This document shows positions 1 to 12,200 of a stretch of 64,000 nt of DNA, piece by piece. The notes under the pieces were generated by a model, which was not told the origin of the DNA, did not search any database, and was given only the letters and a program-made list of their open reading frames with translations. Numbering within the stretch: position 1 is the first letter of the stretch; the number at the start of each line of letters is the position of its first letter. Origin of the DNA: Irpex lacteus (taxonomy: Eukaryota > Basidiomycota > Agaricomycetes > Polyporales > Irpicaceae); assembly GCA_001986395.2 (NCBI GenBank), contig MQVO02000059.1:1-64000 (forward strand), read 5' to 3'. Made by a program: the position numbers and the translations under genes.

Positions 1-1576
1 GTTCAGGAACAGGACTTCCATGTGCCGCACTATTGCAGAAGTACGAAGAGTTTGCTTCCGGGAACGTGAGACGGAGATTATCGAGATAGGTTTCGTATTC
101 CGCGACAGAGTTAAATTTCACTTGTCGCATACGGTCTGGGCAGTCGAGGAAAGCACCAGAATTAAAATGAATGAACCTGAAGAGTTGTAGCGAGAACAGA
201 CCGGCGCGAGTTTCAGCGAAGGTCTTGTCAAGTCGTTCATTCATGATGGCCCTCGAAGGTGCGAGTTCGCGGATGGGTAACAAGAAGTCGCCTCGAGCCA
301 ATAACGCTAACTGCGCCTTGGACATAGCAGACCTTGTGTCACCGTGACGGCCGCTACCGTGGGCGACGAGGTATGCGTGGGCGACGAGGTATGCGTCGCT
401 CAAGAAATCGAATAATGAGATTTACAGGGTGGACGGACGGGCTGGGACTATTAGGTGATACAGGGCGCGGCAGTGTAACATCAACGTTGAGAGGACCAGC
501 TGATGTAGAAAGGGCGTTTGTCGCGACTGCATTCGTCGAGGGTAAAAGCGGAGGACCGTGGCGAGACGTGTGAGGAACGGGGGCAAGGGAAGTAGCTGCG
601 GTCGAAGATGAACCCGTTTGAGCCTGTTGCACTTGCTTAGCCAAACGGCGAGCGTGTACGTCGGAAGTTATTGACGCGAGAAGTTTCTTCAGCTGAGGGC
701 CTCTGCTATTTGTCGCAGATACGTGTTGCGCATGTTGACGCGCGATAACATAGATATCAATGTAGGCGGACTGCAGCTTGTTCATGCGGGTGAGTATCAT
801 AGGATCGCATAAGGTCGCCTCCAGCAGCTGATTGTCCATATCGTCCAAGTACGACGGGATAAACGTGGCCTCGGTCATGTTCGCGTCGACGATACGAGGG
901 CAGTTTGACGAAAAAATCCCAGTTCGGGAGATCGTCGTAAACGCGCCATACGTCAGGCAACAAAAGACACCCAGTTCCCAGCCGATCGACGAAGGTACGT
1001 ACCAAGAACGACCGAGCGCATGCAACGAACGAGGAACATCCGCCGAACCACTCGTGTAGGATTCGACGGATATAAGACAACGTTACAGCGTTTACCCTGT
1101 CGAGAGGTACGTTCTTGCGGCGCTGCACTTCGACTGGGTCGTCTTGGAATTTGATAGGACTGGATGCACCTAGAGACACATAGTCCCGCGAGTTGACTTT
1201 GACAGCGACGCCGCAACGGATGAGCCATTTAACATTATGTACAAGTTTGGCGAGCCAATCCGCATCGTCGTCGAGGTCTTCTCCGGAGGCGAGTATCGAG
1301 GGGCATCGCGTGTCAAGCAACGTGTGGATACTGTCTATAACACGATGCTCGGAAAGCATCAGTCGTTGGACGATACAGGTTAATCCACAACTCTGCCCCG
1401 TCGCAATAGAGTCTGAGATCGCGAAGAGAAGCAGAATACGTGACCAAGTCGTCGGTGTTTAGTGCAGAACTCGGCTGTTTGCTATACTTCAAGTCCAAAG
1501 CGTCCATCGAACCCAAAGCTTGGACCAGCGCGTTGTTAGACTGAGACTTGATGTTCAAAGAGGTGACGTTGTCCAT
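1..1576 (-). CDS. Hypothetical host gene, partial at 3' end, probably frameshifted
   Basis: I do not recognise the family. The first exon (1377-1576) starts at an ATG and is joined to the next by a 46 bp intron (1331-1376, ending in CAG). The frame then runs through a protein-like stretch (…LLLPDVWRVYDDLPNWDFFVKLP) to about 915, where coding character moves to another frame (…RIVDANMTEATFIPSYLDD). Reading CCC as CC at that point would restore it, so a one-base insertion or sequencing error is likely. A further frame with convincing protein character (…SKAQLALLARGDFLLPIREL) is open from about 395 to position 1 and leaves the window. I could not find a consistent splice linking the last two parts. 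It lies 130 bp downstream of the next gene on the same strand, so the two may be one longer gene. Either a pseudogene or a gene with missed introns. Confidence 0.5.
358..396. repeat. Tandem duplication of an 18 bp unit
   Basis: An 18 bp unit (cgtgggcgacgaggtatg) occurs twice head to tail with a few bases of a third copy. On the minus strand, in the frame that continues to position 1, it encodes a repeated hexapeptide (AYLVAH twice). Its length is a multiple of three, so the duplication keeps the frame. Confidence 0.8.
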
Positions 1577-1707
1577 CGCTTCCCAGCAAAGCAGTCGAGG
1601 TAATTAGATCGATGAATTGACTGCCTAGAATTGGTATGAGTCGATGTAAGGTACATACGTAAACTACAATTTATTCTTACGTCGATATCCTCTAGTGCGT
1701 CTTTTCT

Positions 1708-3934
1708 CTACCGAATGAGACTTTGAAATTTCAAAAACGTTATCTTGGTCACATGGAGCCAAGGATTGAAGATCGTCACTGGAGGGAATGCATGTACGCC
1801 GGAGAGGATTGAGGTATCAACCTCTTCAACAGAAGTCGTAGACGTAACAGGTGCTCGACGATCAGGAACGAGGACGCAGTCCATAATAAGACGTCCTGCA
1901 GACAGAGGGACATCGTAAGGACCAGTGGGAGGCGCCTGAGAATTCAGTAAGCAAATATGCACGGTTTTATGTAAATAAGTAAAACGTACAGAGGCAAGTC
2001 CGACGGTCGTGTGTTTGAGAGATGTAACAGCCAGCGATGGACCACTAAGCAACAGTGAGTCACGTATATTAATGCTACATAGAATGCAAACTTACGCGTC
2101 CTCTCTAAACGTTGAACCAGACGATTGATCTACTGCACATGTTGATTCGTCGGTGTCTATCGATGCTGATAAGTTTATCATAGTAATATTATGTCGCGCC
2201 GCCGCCTTACTTACCTGTATTAACAGCGCGGTGACCTTCATGCACCATGGGGCGAACACCGTACCCGGACTGTACAGCACCGTGGTCTTGCATGTTGCAC
2301 GCGAACGAACTGTTAAGCAGATCCAAGGTTGACACGGACGACGGACCCGGCACGGGTTGACCGTCAGTCCCAGACGTATGTGCTAAGTGAGAATCCAAAG
2401 GACTTGAATTAAACAGTATGATCAGTACATAGCCAATAGACCTAAGTCAACACTTACTCGTCGTACGGCGTTGTTAATGTGCCAAAGCGATTGTTCTCAG
2501 TCACAGAGTTGTCGACAGGGTCAGTCATAGAGGACGCAGAATCGGTACTGCCATCCACGTCGTCCGCGCCCTCTTTGTTGACGCTACCCATGCCGCCCTC
2601 GTCAACGCCATCCTCTTCCTCCGACTCGTCTACAATTCTTCGTAAACGTGGGGATCTCCGAACTGACCTGCCCGGCTCGCGTGTATACGACGAAGATCCA
2701 TCCGTAAATGTTGACATGTAGGTCAGCTCCTGAGTCGCCATGGGAAAGTCCCTCGCAATGTTGGATTCGACTTGAGACAGAAGAAGTTCCGAAGTACGTA
2801 TACCTAGGTGGAGTGAGCTGCATATCAGATAAGGAAGATAACTACTTACGTTTGGCTGTGACGTCTTCTGCACCTTCAACAGCTTCTATACGACGTTTGC
2901 CCTTCGAACCGTTCGATTTCTCTAAGAAAAAAAGAAAATCAGTGTACAAATACAACGGTCGCGAGCGTAGCACCCGACTTACTGTCTGTACGAAAACCGA
3001 AGTCACGTTTAGTAACATCCCAGTCGGCATAGATGTTACCGTGCACCAAGGGAATGCCTTGCATAAGACGGTCGTATTGTTTGACAAGTAGATCATCTTG
3101 GACAACCCTATGTCTTTCAGAGAACGGATTACGTACGTCTTTGTTCGGGGCCAAGGGCCACGGCTTAGCGTTAACGCGTGTACCATCAACGAGCATGCTA
3201 AAGGAACGAAGAAACAAATCGGGGTCGATCTCGATGCCATAGTAGGAAGGGGCTTGCTGCATGACCCAATGGGAGTGTTGGTACAACGATCGAGCCAGGA
3301 AGTCGAAGTGTGCACGAGACGTCATCCCGACCCACGCATCTTGAGCATATGTGCAGTAGTTCGACCACATTCCGCCGGGACCTGGCCAAGCAGGAGCTCC
3401 CGTCATCTCCGGGGTTACGTGAAGAGGTAACGGTTCATACGGAATCGAGGCCAAAGGACGTTTGGCTTCACCCGTCATGGAGGCCGATGACGGATAGCTT
3501 ATAAGCAGCATGCGAAGCTCCCATCCGTTCAAGTCTTGCTCGTGGGGGATCAGAGGAGCGGTACCTCCGTGGCGTAGTAGGCCGGTGAAAAACAGCTGCG
3601 AGAGGTAATCGAGCTTCCACCACACTCCGATACCCACGAAGTGTAGCCGTCCAGGTTCGCAGCCAGCAGTTGTGGGAAGATCGGACAAACCGAGAGCGCA
3701 CGAGTGACCACAAGTGAAATTGTGCTCGTCCTCGTGCTCGCCACCAAAATGACCCATCTCTGAATCCAGTTTCCTTTCTAAAAAGGTTATAAGTCACACG
3801 CCAAGCATATCTAAACGGTAAAACGCACCGGCATTCATCTTCTGCGCCGCTGCCAGATTCAGTTGTTGCGTAGTCCAATAACGATTATTGTCGCCGCCGA
3901 GCTTAGGAAGATTAACTTGGCGGAGTGAGGCCAT
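1708..3934 (-). CDS. Hypothetical host protein, 8 exons, 619 aa
   Basis: Family not recognised. Exons read from splice signals: 3829-3934, 2983-3777, 2850-2921, 2458-2803, 2215-2402, 2096-2165, 1990-2044, 1708-1935. Introns are 46-61 bp and the joined frame is open throughout, which supports the model. The N-terminal 300 residues look globular, rich in Trp, Tyr and Pro, with Cys and His around residues 50-55 (FTCGHSC). The middle is a short Lys/Arg-rich segment (KSNGSKGKRR), then an Arg-rich and an acidic linker (SVRRSPRLRR, DESEEEDG). The C-terminal 150 residues look folded again. Start chosen at the ATG at 3934 because it opens the frame that splices cleanly into exon 2. The Helitron ends within about 60 bp upstream, so the promoter may be displaced or altered. 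No function is inferred. Confidence 0.7.
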
Positions 3935-3995
3935 CAAGTGGCAGGTAACGATTCCTGAGCATTTTGTTCCAATTTATAGCTAGGAATTGTATCTA

Positions 3996-6900
3996 CTATG
4001 CAACAACAAGATTGTAAATGACTACCACTGCTTTCCTTTGACCGGGAGCTGTTTGTAGTAGCTGTGAATGCATGTCATTTATATGTGACTCGTATCTTGA
4101 CTTTGATCCTGTTTGAATTCCGTCGTTATACCATATTCTTCCCTCTGCATCAATAATCCGGCATGTAAAGTGAAAAGCGCCAAAGTAAATAATACCTGAC
4201 AATCGATAAATATCGTCGTTGAACTGAATTTGTCTCTCAAATCGTACTGGTAGTTTTTCATTTAATCGGATATGTATAAATGGAATCCTCGTAGTATATT
4301 GATATCTATACTCAGTTTGTGTCTTTTGACACCGCGGACACTTAGATTTTGTTTTTGTATTAAAGAATGCATGCACCCAATTTGATATACTTTGCCCAGC
4401 TGCAGAACCTGCTCTTATTGTCTTTCCTTTCCATACTTCGTCTGTACAGTGCAGTAACATGATTTGATTTAGTACTTTAGACTTTACCTCCTCCTTACAA
4501 TTTTTACAGTGGAGAGCTCTTCTGCCCGACACTCCCCCCAAGTTTAGCATGTAATAGCATAGCTCATGTATGTCTGCACCGTCTCTGGACAATGGAAATT
4601 GAGTGGGATAGTCATTACATAACAATTGACGAACAGCTTGTCTTTTCATCTCCAAGGTTGTACTGTCGTCTGAACTAAATGTTAAATCAAAACTTTGCAA
4701 GTATTGGCCACCTAGTTCTACAATATTTCTCCAGTCAAAGGGTGTAGTACGTAGTATGTCTAATAAAATAGCAAATAGACTATCATACGCACAACTGAAT
4801 GTTTCAGCATGCCAGACAAATCCCACCGGACCTTCTTCTCTTGATGTGCTGACTTCTATTGTAGCTCGCTTGTTTGGCACATTGGGTATTTCACTGTGCT
4901 TTCGTTTATGTTGGACACGTTTGGGAGTAGAACTAAGCTGTGGTAATCTTGCCGTACCTTTAGCAGCAACATAGTTTACCTGTCGTGTATTGCGTGGCTT
5001 CTTGGTAACCTTGTCAGTCTCTGTTGCTATGTTTTCTGCTATTTTTTTATGATCAATAATCTCCCACTCTGCCTCGTCAAATGGGTCCGCCAGTTTATAC
5101 GGCTCAGCTGCTGTCCATTTTAAAGCATCAGGCATTGATTTGGGATTATATTTGTCACCTCTCTTTTTACGATAAGATGATATAAGATGAGATCTTGTTT
5201 GGCCAGAGACACCTGCTGGTAGCTTTCTGTTGAATCGTAACTTAGTTATCTCATCCAACAGTTCTAATTCACGGAATTCCTGTCTCAAATATCCATCAAG
5301 TCCACCTGTCATATGTCTTGTCGAAAAGTCTTGAATTAGCAAAGTTCCTTCATAACTGGATCCTCTTGAAAGACACGTGTATATAGCCTGATGATTTTTG
5401 CAGTTTTGAATATCCACAACATTGTATTTCCGAGTACGACCTTGCGATGCAAAGTCAGTCATACCAAAGTTTAACAACACCGGTACTTGAGTACGTGTGA
5501 TGTCAATAGTTCTTCCATCATGAATTTTACAACCTATGTTTATTGGTTCTGCAACAATAGGCACAACATTTTCAGGTAGACCAGGTAACTGTACTGGTGT
5601 TGGGTTGGCTGTCAGTTTTACAAACAGGATCTCTAATGCATCATGCTCTGAATCAATGGCTCTGCTTTTCCAGCCAACTACAATACCTTCTGCACCATTT
5701 GTCACCGAGCATTCAGTAGCTTTATTTTTTTTTATCATGATGGGCATTCCTACACATAACGGCAGCTTGCCTGGATGATGACTAGTACAACTTGGAGGCA
5801 AATTCCATAAGTAGTATTGATCATTTACACTCAAGTTGTTTGATCTACGTAACGGATCAATATTCTTCTGCTGTGCTTGCCGTGTACGTTCTTTTGTATT
5901 GGTATGTAAACGGTCCATGGAATAGAAATACTGCAATGGCTGATTTAACTCCTTTACAAGTCGAACACTTCCAAGTTCATTTAATTTGTCACGAATTGCA
6001 TTGTAGGTACACACCACTGACACATTGCGAAATTGCTCATCGCTCCATTTTGGTCTCTCCTTTGACTGACCCGCAATTCGTCGTCGCAGAAACGCTATGT
6101 CTTCTTTCGTGCAAGCTTTGTATCTCAAATTTTCGAGCAATGTGCGAAACTTGGCATCATCTTTTGATTGTGATCGTTGGCGCATATTTTCACGTAGGAT
6201 AACAACAGTTGTAAACTGATGCCACAGCGCTTTTCCTATTGAAGCCTCTTGATCTAAAACTGATGATGTTCGATGAACTATAGACTCTACTTTAGCAGCG
6301 TATAGTGCTTTTCCTGATCCTGCTGGAGGCAGTTGGGCAAAGTCTCCTGCTAATATCATATTCTTACCTCCAAATGGATTTCCCTCATCACCTGTTGCTT
6401 TACACATCTTTTTGCATATGCTGTACAAACTACGGCAGTCAAGCATGGACACCTCATCTAGAAATATATAGTCTACATCACGTAAGTGAGATTTAACTTC
6501 TGACAAGTTGGATAGACGATCCTCTGCTTCTTTGTTAAAAGTGTTCATACCTAGAAAAGAATGATAGGTAGATCCTCCAATTAACGAAGCTGCTGCACCT
6601 GTAGGAGCAATGCATGTAAACCGATATTCCTCGTTTCGAGATTTGAAAAACTGAATTAGTGCTTTGATTACTTGAGATTTACCTGTACCTGCCATACCTC
6701 CTAGATGCATTTTCAGCTGTGATGGATTTTTCAAAGTTGCATGATTGGCTACAATTCTAAATGCTCTATCCTGCTCCTCGTTCAAAGTAAATGAAGTACA
6801 AATTTCATTTATCAAGTCCCGATCTTCTTCCTTTGTTGGTTTGTACAGTCTTGAGAAATATGACTCATCTACAATCTTTAGTGATCCTTCATTATCTTCC

Positions 6901-8371
6901 TCGTTACCGTCATTCCCAGGCTGTTTGCTTTGTTTGAGAACTTTTGAATGTCGTTTTTGTAGTATTTCATCACGCGTTTGAATTAATGCGTTGTGCCAGA
7001 ACTTAGCATCATCAGCAGTTTCAACAAAGCTAGGTAATGATTTCAACATGTTCTCATTGATACTGGTTAAGTCTCCAAGTAAACCATTAGCCTCTGCCAG
7101 CTCTTCTGTCTCTGACATTCTTCTAAGACTACTCAACATTGATTCAGAGAACTTTGTGTTATCTTCATCTTCGTTCACAATACTGGAGAATTCGGCATAT
7201 GATTGAGTATTGTCTTTATTATCTAACCACTCAAGTGTTTTGTCGTCAAGATTTTGTGGCCATCCATTTTTATCATTCTGCTGGGCTTTACGTTGAGCTG
7301 CAAAATCATCGCGAGCATCATTGCACTCGTATCTTAGATTAAAAAACTTCATGATTTCTTTCTGTCTGTCAGTAAATTTGTACTCTTCAAATGTCTCACT
7401 CCATGTCTGACGTGAACTTTTCAGATCTTGACCCCGCCTCCACGGATGAAAAAGAGTCAACATAGTCATGCAGTATTCCTCTCTATTTCCTCTGTCGTGT
7501 CTTGGCAACGGACCACCTACAAAATCTGGTACTCTCCCTTTCGTCTCTGGAATTAAACGTACTTTATGTGTACTGTACTGAGGATGTTCTTCAAGAAAAT
7601 TGTCATATCTATGGTAGTCTGATTCACTCAAATGTTGTTTGTAATGATCACCGTCGGCATCATCAATATTGATGTCTACATCAGATTGTAAATTTGTACC
7701 AGGATTTGAGCTCTCATCGGACTCTGAGTCCGACTCTGAGTCTGACTCTGTGTTTGATTCAGTATCCGATTCTGAGCTTGTCTCGGTATCTGAAGCTATA
7801 TTCGATGTATTCTCATTTTGAAGTGTTTCTGCCTTGCCATCGTCTTTTCCCTCTTTTGGTAGCTCACTCCAGTGTGAGACACCGAGACGTTCTAAGTAGT
7901 CATCCATAGCCTGCAATTCATCACACGTGTAAAGATCTTCCCATGTCGTATCACCAGCTTCCCACTGAATCAAAAACATTAACTTTTCACTCTCTTCACT
8001 ATTTTTCACCTTCCATTCATGTTTGATAATGTATTCAACATCCCATATCCGATCAGATTCCTTTTTAGCCTTAGCTGTGCTGTTTTTTCCAACTTTCGTT
8101 TTGTTAGAAAAGCGTACCCAGTTGTACAGATTAACGCTTTCATATTTTCGAGGTCTAAGCATGTAATCAAGGACAGGCGATATTCCAACAACACCTTGTA
8201 CGTTTTTAATCATAACCACCTTTTGTTCTTGGTAATCAGGCGGATTGATGTCAACATTCATTTTTGTTTCATCAGAGCTCTCTGAAATCCAATCACTGTT
8301 TACTTCGTTTACGTATGACTTCCAATAAAATCGTTGAAATTGATGACTTGTATAGTGATCCGAATGACCGA
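3996..8371 (-). CDS. Helitron polyprotein, C-terminal half: chromodomain-like, PIF1 helicase, USP-like protease
   Basis: This is the 3' part of the RepHel frame; the first internal Met is at 8261 but the frame is open up to the LTR at 8372. Numbering from that Met: a chromodomain-like segment at about 73-128 (WDVEYIIKHEW … FLIQWEAGDTTWEDL); a Ser/Asp/Glu tract near 165-190; then a superfamily 1 PIF1/RRM3-type helicase with Walker A GGMAGTGKS near 520, Walker B FLDEVSMLD, GDFAQLPP, and a C-terminal YTCLSRG motif. The helicase would unwind the donor strand during rolling-circle transposition. The last 280 residues resemble a ubiquitin-specific protease: Cys box (ETFSCAYDSLF, near 1155), two CxxC pairs, and a His box (FHFTCRIID…WYNDG, near 1365). 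The protease assignment is motif-based. No internal stop or frameshift seen. Confidence 0.85.
8368..8371. other. Target-site duplication of element C (left copy)
   Basis: The tetramer ccga precedes the left LTR and is repeated directly after the right LTR at 21523-21526. Removing the element and one copy restores the Helitron reading frame exactly. Confidence 0.9.
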
Positions 8372-9252
8372 TGTCGAATCAGAAAAAGGACTGGTGAGTT
8401 CGGGGCGGAACGACGAGGACAGAGAGCAGAACGAGGGAACAGCTTCAAGCTATCACCTGTACTGGGTTGGGCTAACACACACGCCTGCGTGCAATAAACA
8501 AAAGGCTCTCCTGATACCGTTCCTTGACTAACCTAACCTTTACTGCTGAGGATCGTTGGACCAGACGTTAGGTCGAACTACCCCAGTCGTTCGTTGGGGG
8601 AGAAGAAGGTACGTTCAGGCAGAGATAGCTGACTGAGATTTACGATTCGGCTTGAAACAATAACCCACAACTGGCTTCAGTGGCTAGCACTAACAGCGAG
8701 TAGTAGTAGTATCCAGATAGCTCGGACGACCTGCGCTTCGACTAACAAGAAATCACGATCCCCTTCACAGCTCGTGTGTGCCTGCTGGATGTGATTCTCT
8801 TGCTCGATTGACAGAACTTGACGGCAGTGACAATGTAGGCGTTCGGTACCTACCAATGTCCAAAGCTCAAGTATCGACGTGGGAGACTAGCTGAGTAACT
8901 GACTGCTGACTGACTGCTTGACTGGCTCTGACTGATGACGGTTGAGGTGTAAACTGTAACTTGCTTGTCTCTACTCTGGGGGCACTCTGGCCGCCTTATA
9001 TACATGTGGGAAGCACTGTTTCTACTAGCACAGCCTTTGCTGTGCGGTTACTTAGCAATCTACATAGCCTCTGAATTTCCTTGACAACCGTTGCTACCCA
9101 AAACATAGCCTCAATTCCTATGACTCATTCCTTGGAAACCGGTTGCTAGGGGACTTGGGGGCTGTGCTGGGCTTACTAAGCTTTGCTACCTATGCATGAG
9201 ACTTGGACTTATCGCTTATGTAACCAACACATTACAGAGTAATGGCGTTACA
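8372..9252 (-). repeat. 3' LTR of gypsy element C
   Basis: 881 bp, same sequence as 20642-21522. In element sense it starts tgtaacgcc and ends gattcgaca. The region just inside (9253-9282) is not a strong polypurine tract. Confidence 0.95.
8996..9003 (-). promoter_or_regulatory. TATA box in LTR C (3' LTR copy)
   Basis: GTATATAA on the minus strand inside the LTR, in the direction of the element transcript. The equivalent copy in the 5' LTR is at 21266-21273 and would drive the genomic RNA. Assigned from sequence only. Confidence 0.5.
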
Positions 9253-9282
9253 TCCGCGGGGCACTTGAAATTGCAACTGTCC

Positions 9283-12200
9283 TCAGTTGCTGTCAGACTC
9301 TGGATCTGATTCGGAATCGGAGTTGGCATCTTCAATGACAACTTCTTCATCTTCTGATGCATTTTCCTCATCCTCTGAGCCTTCTTCTGTTGCCATGTCC
9401 TGCAAGCGGGGGTCGGTTCGAGAGATATAGGGCAGCAAGCGCTGAGCGGCTACACCTTGACGCATAACAGTTCCATCCAATTCCTTTAGAACATATGATC
9501 CACCTTTGGTTCGTCGAACAACTTCATATGGGCCTAGATAACGTGGGAAGTATTTCTTGTCCAAACTCTTATCCTTGGCATTGTTCCTTTGAAGCACCAA
9601 AGTGCCTGGTGTCAGGTTACTGGTCCATAAGGTACGCTTGTAACGTCGCTCAAAGTGTTCTTTAGATTTGAACCTGTGCTTGCGAAGTGTCTCTGCGGCA
9701 CGCTCTAGGTCTTCATCGCGCTTCTCAAACTGCTGAATACGTAGGGCCAGGAGATCAGCAGGTTCCATATTGGACTTGAAACCAGTGACCATGAGTGAGG
9801 CTTCGGCTAAATCGATAGGTAGAACAGGAGTGGTACCATAGAGTAGGTAGAAGGGGGAGAATCCAGTCTGTCGACGAGTAGTGCACTTGTCTGCAAAGAA
9901 TGCGGCATGAACATGTGTGTACCACTTGCTGGGCTGGCCATTGCAAGCCTTCATGATGCTTTGACGAATGGTAAAGTGGCCGCGCTCAACTACACCGTTG
10001 GCTCGAGAGTTATAAGGTGAGATTGAGATTCGAGGAAGATGATATCGATCCATCAGTTCAGTAAACGCTCCTTGAACTTCTGGGCCATTATCTGTAGTCA
10101 CTTGACCAATTGCACCATATCTGCATAAGATCTCCTCAAAGAAGAAGTTGGCTAATGCGTTGGCTTTGATATTGCGCAAGGCTCGGCCTTCGGCTGCACC
10201 GGTAAGATCATCACGTGCTGCAACCAGATATTCAAAACCTCCTCCTTTAGGCATGTACATGACATCTACATGGATCTTGGAGAACACAGTTGCAGGGGTA
10301 GAGACCATGAGAGGTAGCTGCGGTTTCCTAGTGTTCCAAAGTTGGCACTCGTGACATGAGCGCACGTGATGCTTGACATCTTCGAACATAGTAGGCCAAT
10401 AGAATCGCTCCTTACATGTCTGCATGACTGCGTATTGACCTCGATGGCCTAGCTCTTCATGAACTTCAGCTAGGATCTGCTGTCTGCGAGCTTCACGGAA
10501 TATAACCTTGGTAGGACGTTTAGTGCCTTGACGTCTGAACATTGCACCTTCTTGAACATAGAATCTTTGAGCTTTTCGCATGAACTGGCGCTTAGTCTGC
10601 TCAGTATTGCAGCGTTCGGGAAGGTGTAAGCTTGTGAGAAAGCGGAAGATGTCTGCCAATAACTGGTCCTTGGGTGAGAGCATAGCATAGACTTCTGCAT
10701 GAGTGAGAGTTTGTTGGCCAGGGCCATCACTGATGAATAGGGCAATGTTGTCCAGCCAGTCATCATCGTCATCCTCTATTTCTTCATCTTCAGCCATCTC
10801 TCTTCTAGAAAGCGCATCTGGGCCTTTGTGACGTTCAGCGGGCACATGAATGAGCTCGAAGTCGAAGAGCAAGATTCCTTGGATCCATCGGTTGATAGTG
10901 GCATTGGGCTGCAGATCTGGTTCGTTAAGCATCCCTTTGATGTACTTGGCATCCACTTCCACCTTTAGAGTCTTGACTCCAACAAGATATAAGCGATAAG
11001 CTCTCAGTGCTCGATATAAGCCATAAAGTTCTAGCTTGGATTGGGAGTATCGAGATTCGCGCTCATTCATAGGAATGGATCCGTATCGAGCTGGACGTTT
11101 CTTCCAATCATCATCATACTGGGATAGAATGAAGCCGACTGCGATGAAGCTGGAGTCAACTGAGAGTACGACAGGTTGGTTGGAAGTGTAGTCGATGGGG
11201 CGTAAAGCAGGTGGTGAGGTGATAGCCTGTTTTAAGGTGTCAAAAGCTTCTTGGCGCCTTTCATCCCATTCAAACTCCACATCATTGCGAACAAGCTCGG
11301 TAAGTGGACGTGCTAAGGCAGAATAGTTCTTGATCCATATGCGAACAGTTCCGCAGAGTCCGAGAAATCCACGTACATCCTTAACAGTCTTGAGCGTAGG
11401 CCACTTCAGGATCTTATCTATCTTCTGATCATCAGGTAAACGACCTTGAGGTGTGCATTTCTGTCCAACGATGAGCACTTCTGGTCTGCCTAACTGAACC
11501 TTAGACGGAGAGAAAGTACCACCAGCATGACCGACACGGTGGACAACACGATGAACATCATTGGCATGTTCCCAGATAAAACGTCGGATACCAGGATTCT
11601 CAGGTAACAGCTCAGGATTTCCATGTGCATCAGGGTAAATCGTGGAGGGTCCTTTGATAGGCAAATCATCTATAAAGATATCTGCGACATGCGGAATCTC
11701 ATGCTGAAGGATGAAGGCCATACAGGCTTGAAACTCAGCGGGAGAATTCGTGAAACCAGTCGGAAGCGACGTAATACGCAGAAGGCCTAAAGGTGTCAAG
11801 AAGGCAGTAAGGTCACGGCTCTTGGGATGGACTTTACGTGCATCGAAACCCCAATACAAATCGAAGACCGTATAGCATTGACGTCCAGCAAAGGGCTCAA
11901 CGAAATTATCGAGATTGGGCGGAAGACCTGCGTCACGAATGGTAACCTTGTTTAGAGGCTGAAGGTCATGGACGAGGCGAAGCTTGCCACTCTTCTTGAG
12001 GACGCAAAACCACCGAGAACGATAAGACGATTGACTAGGTTCATATACTCCGGCTTCCATCTTTTCCTTCAGCAGTTCAATAACCTTGTCCTTAATACCA
12101 GGTGGAATCGGTATATTTGAAAACGCCCAAGGTATATGCGGTACAACTGGAATGATGTATGGCGAGAAATAGTCTTCGCGAAACGAACCGCGTTGACTAT

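Noticed and set aside
3935..3995. CTAG near 3971 as the Helitron 3' end
   Set aside because: No hairpin precedes it and the next base in element sense is C, not T; terminus left undefined.
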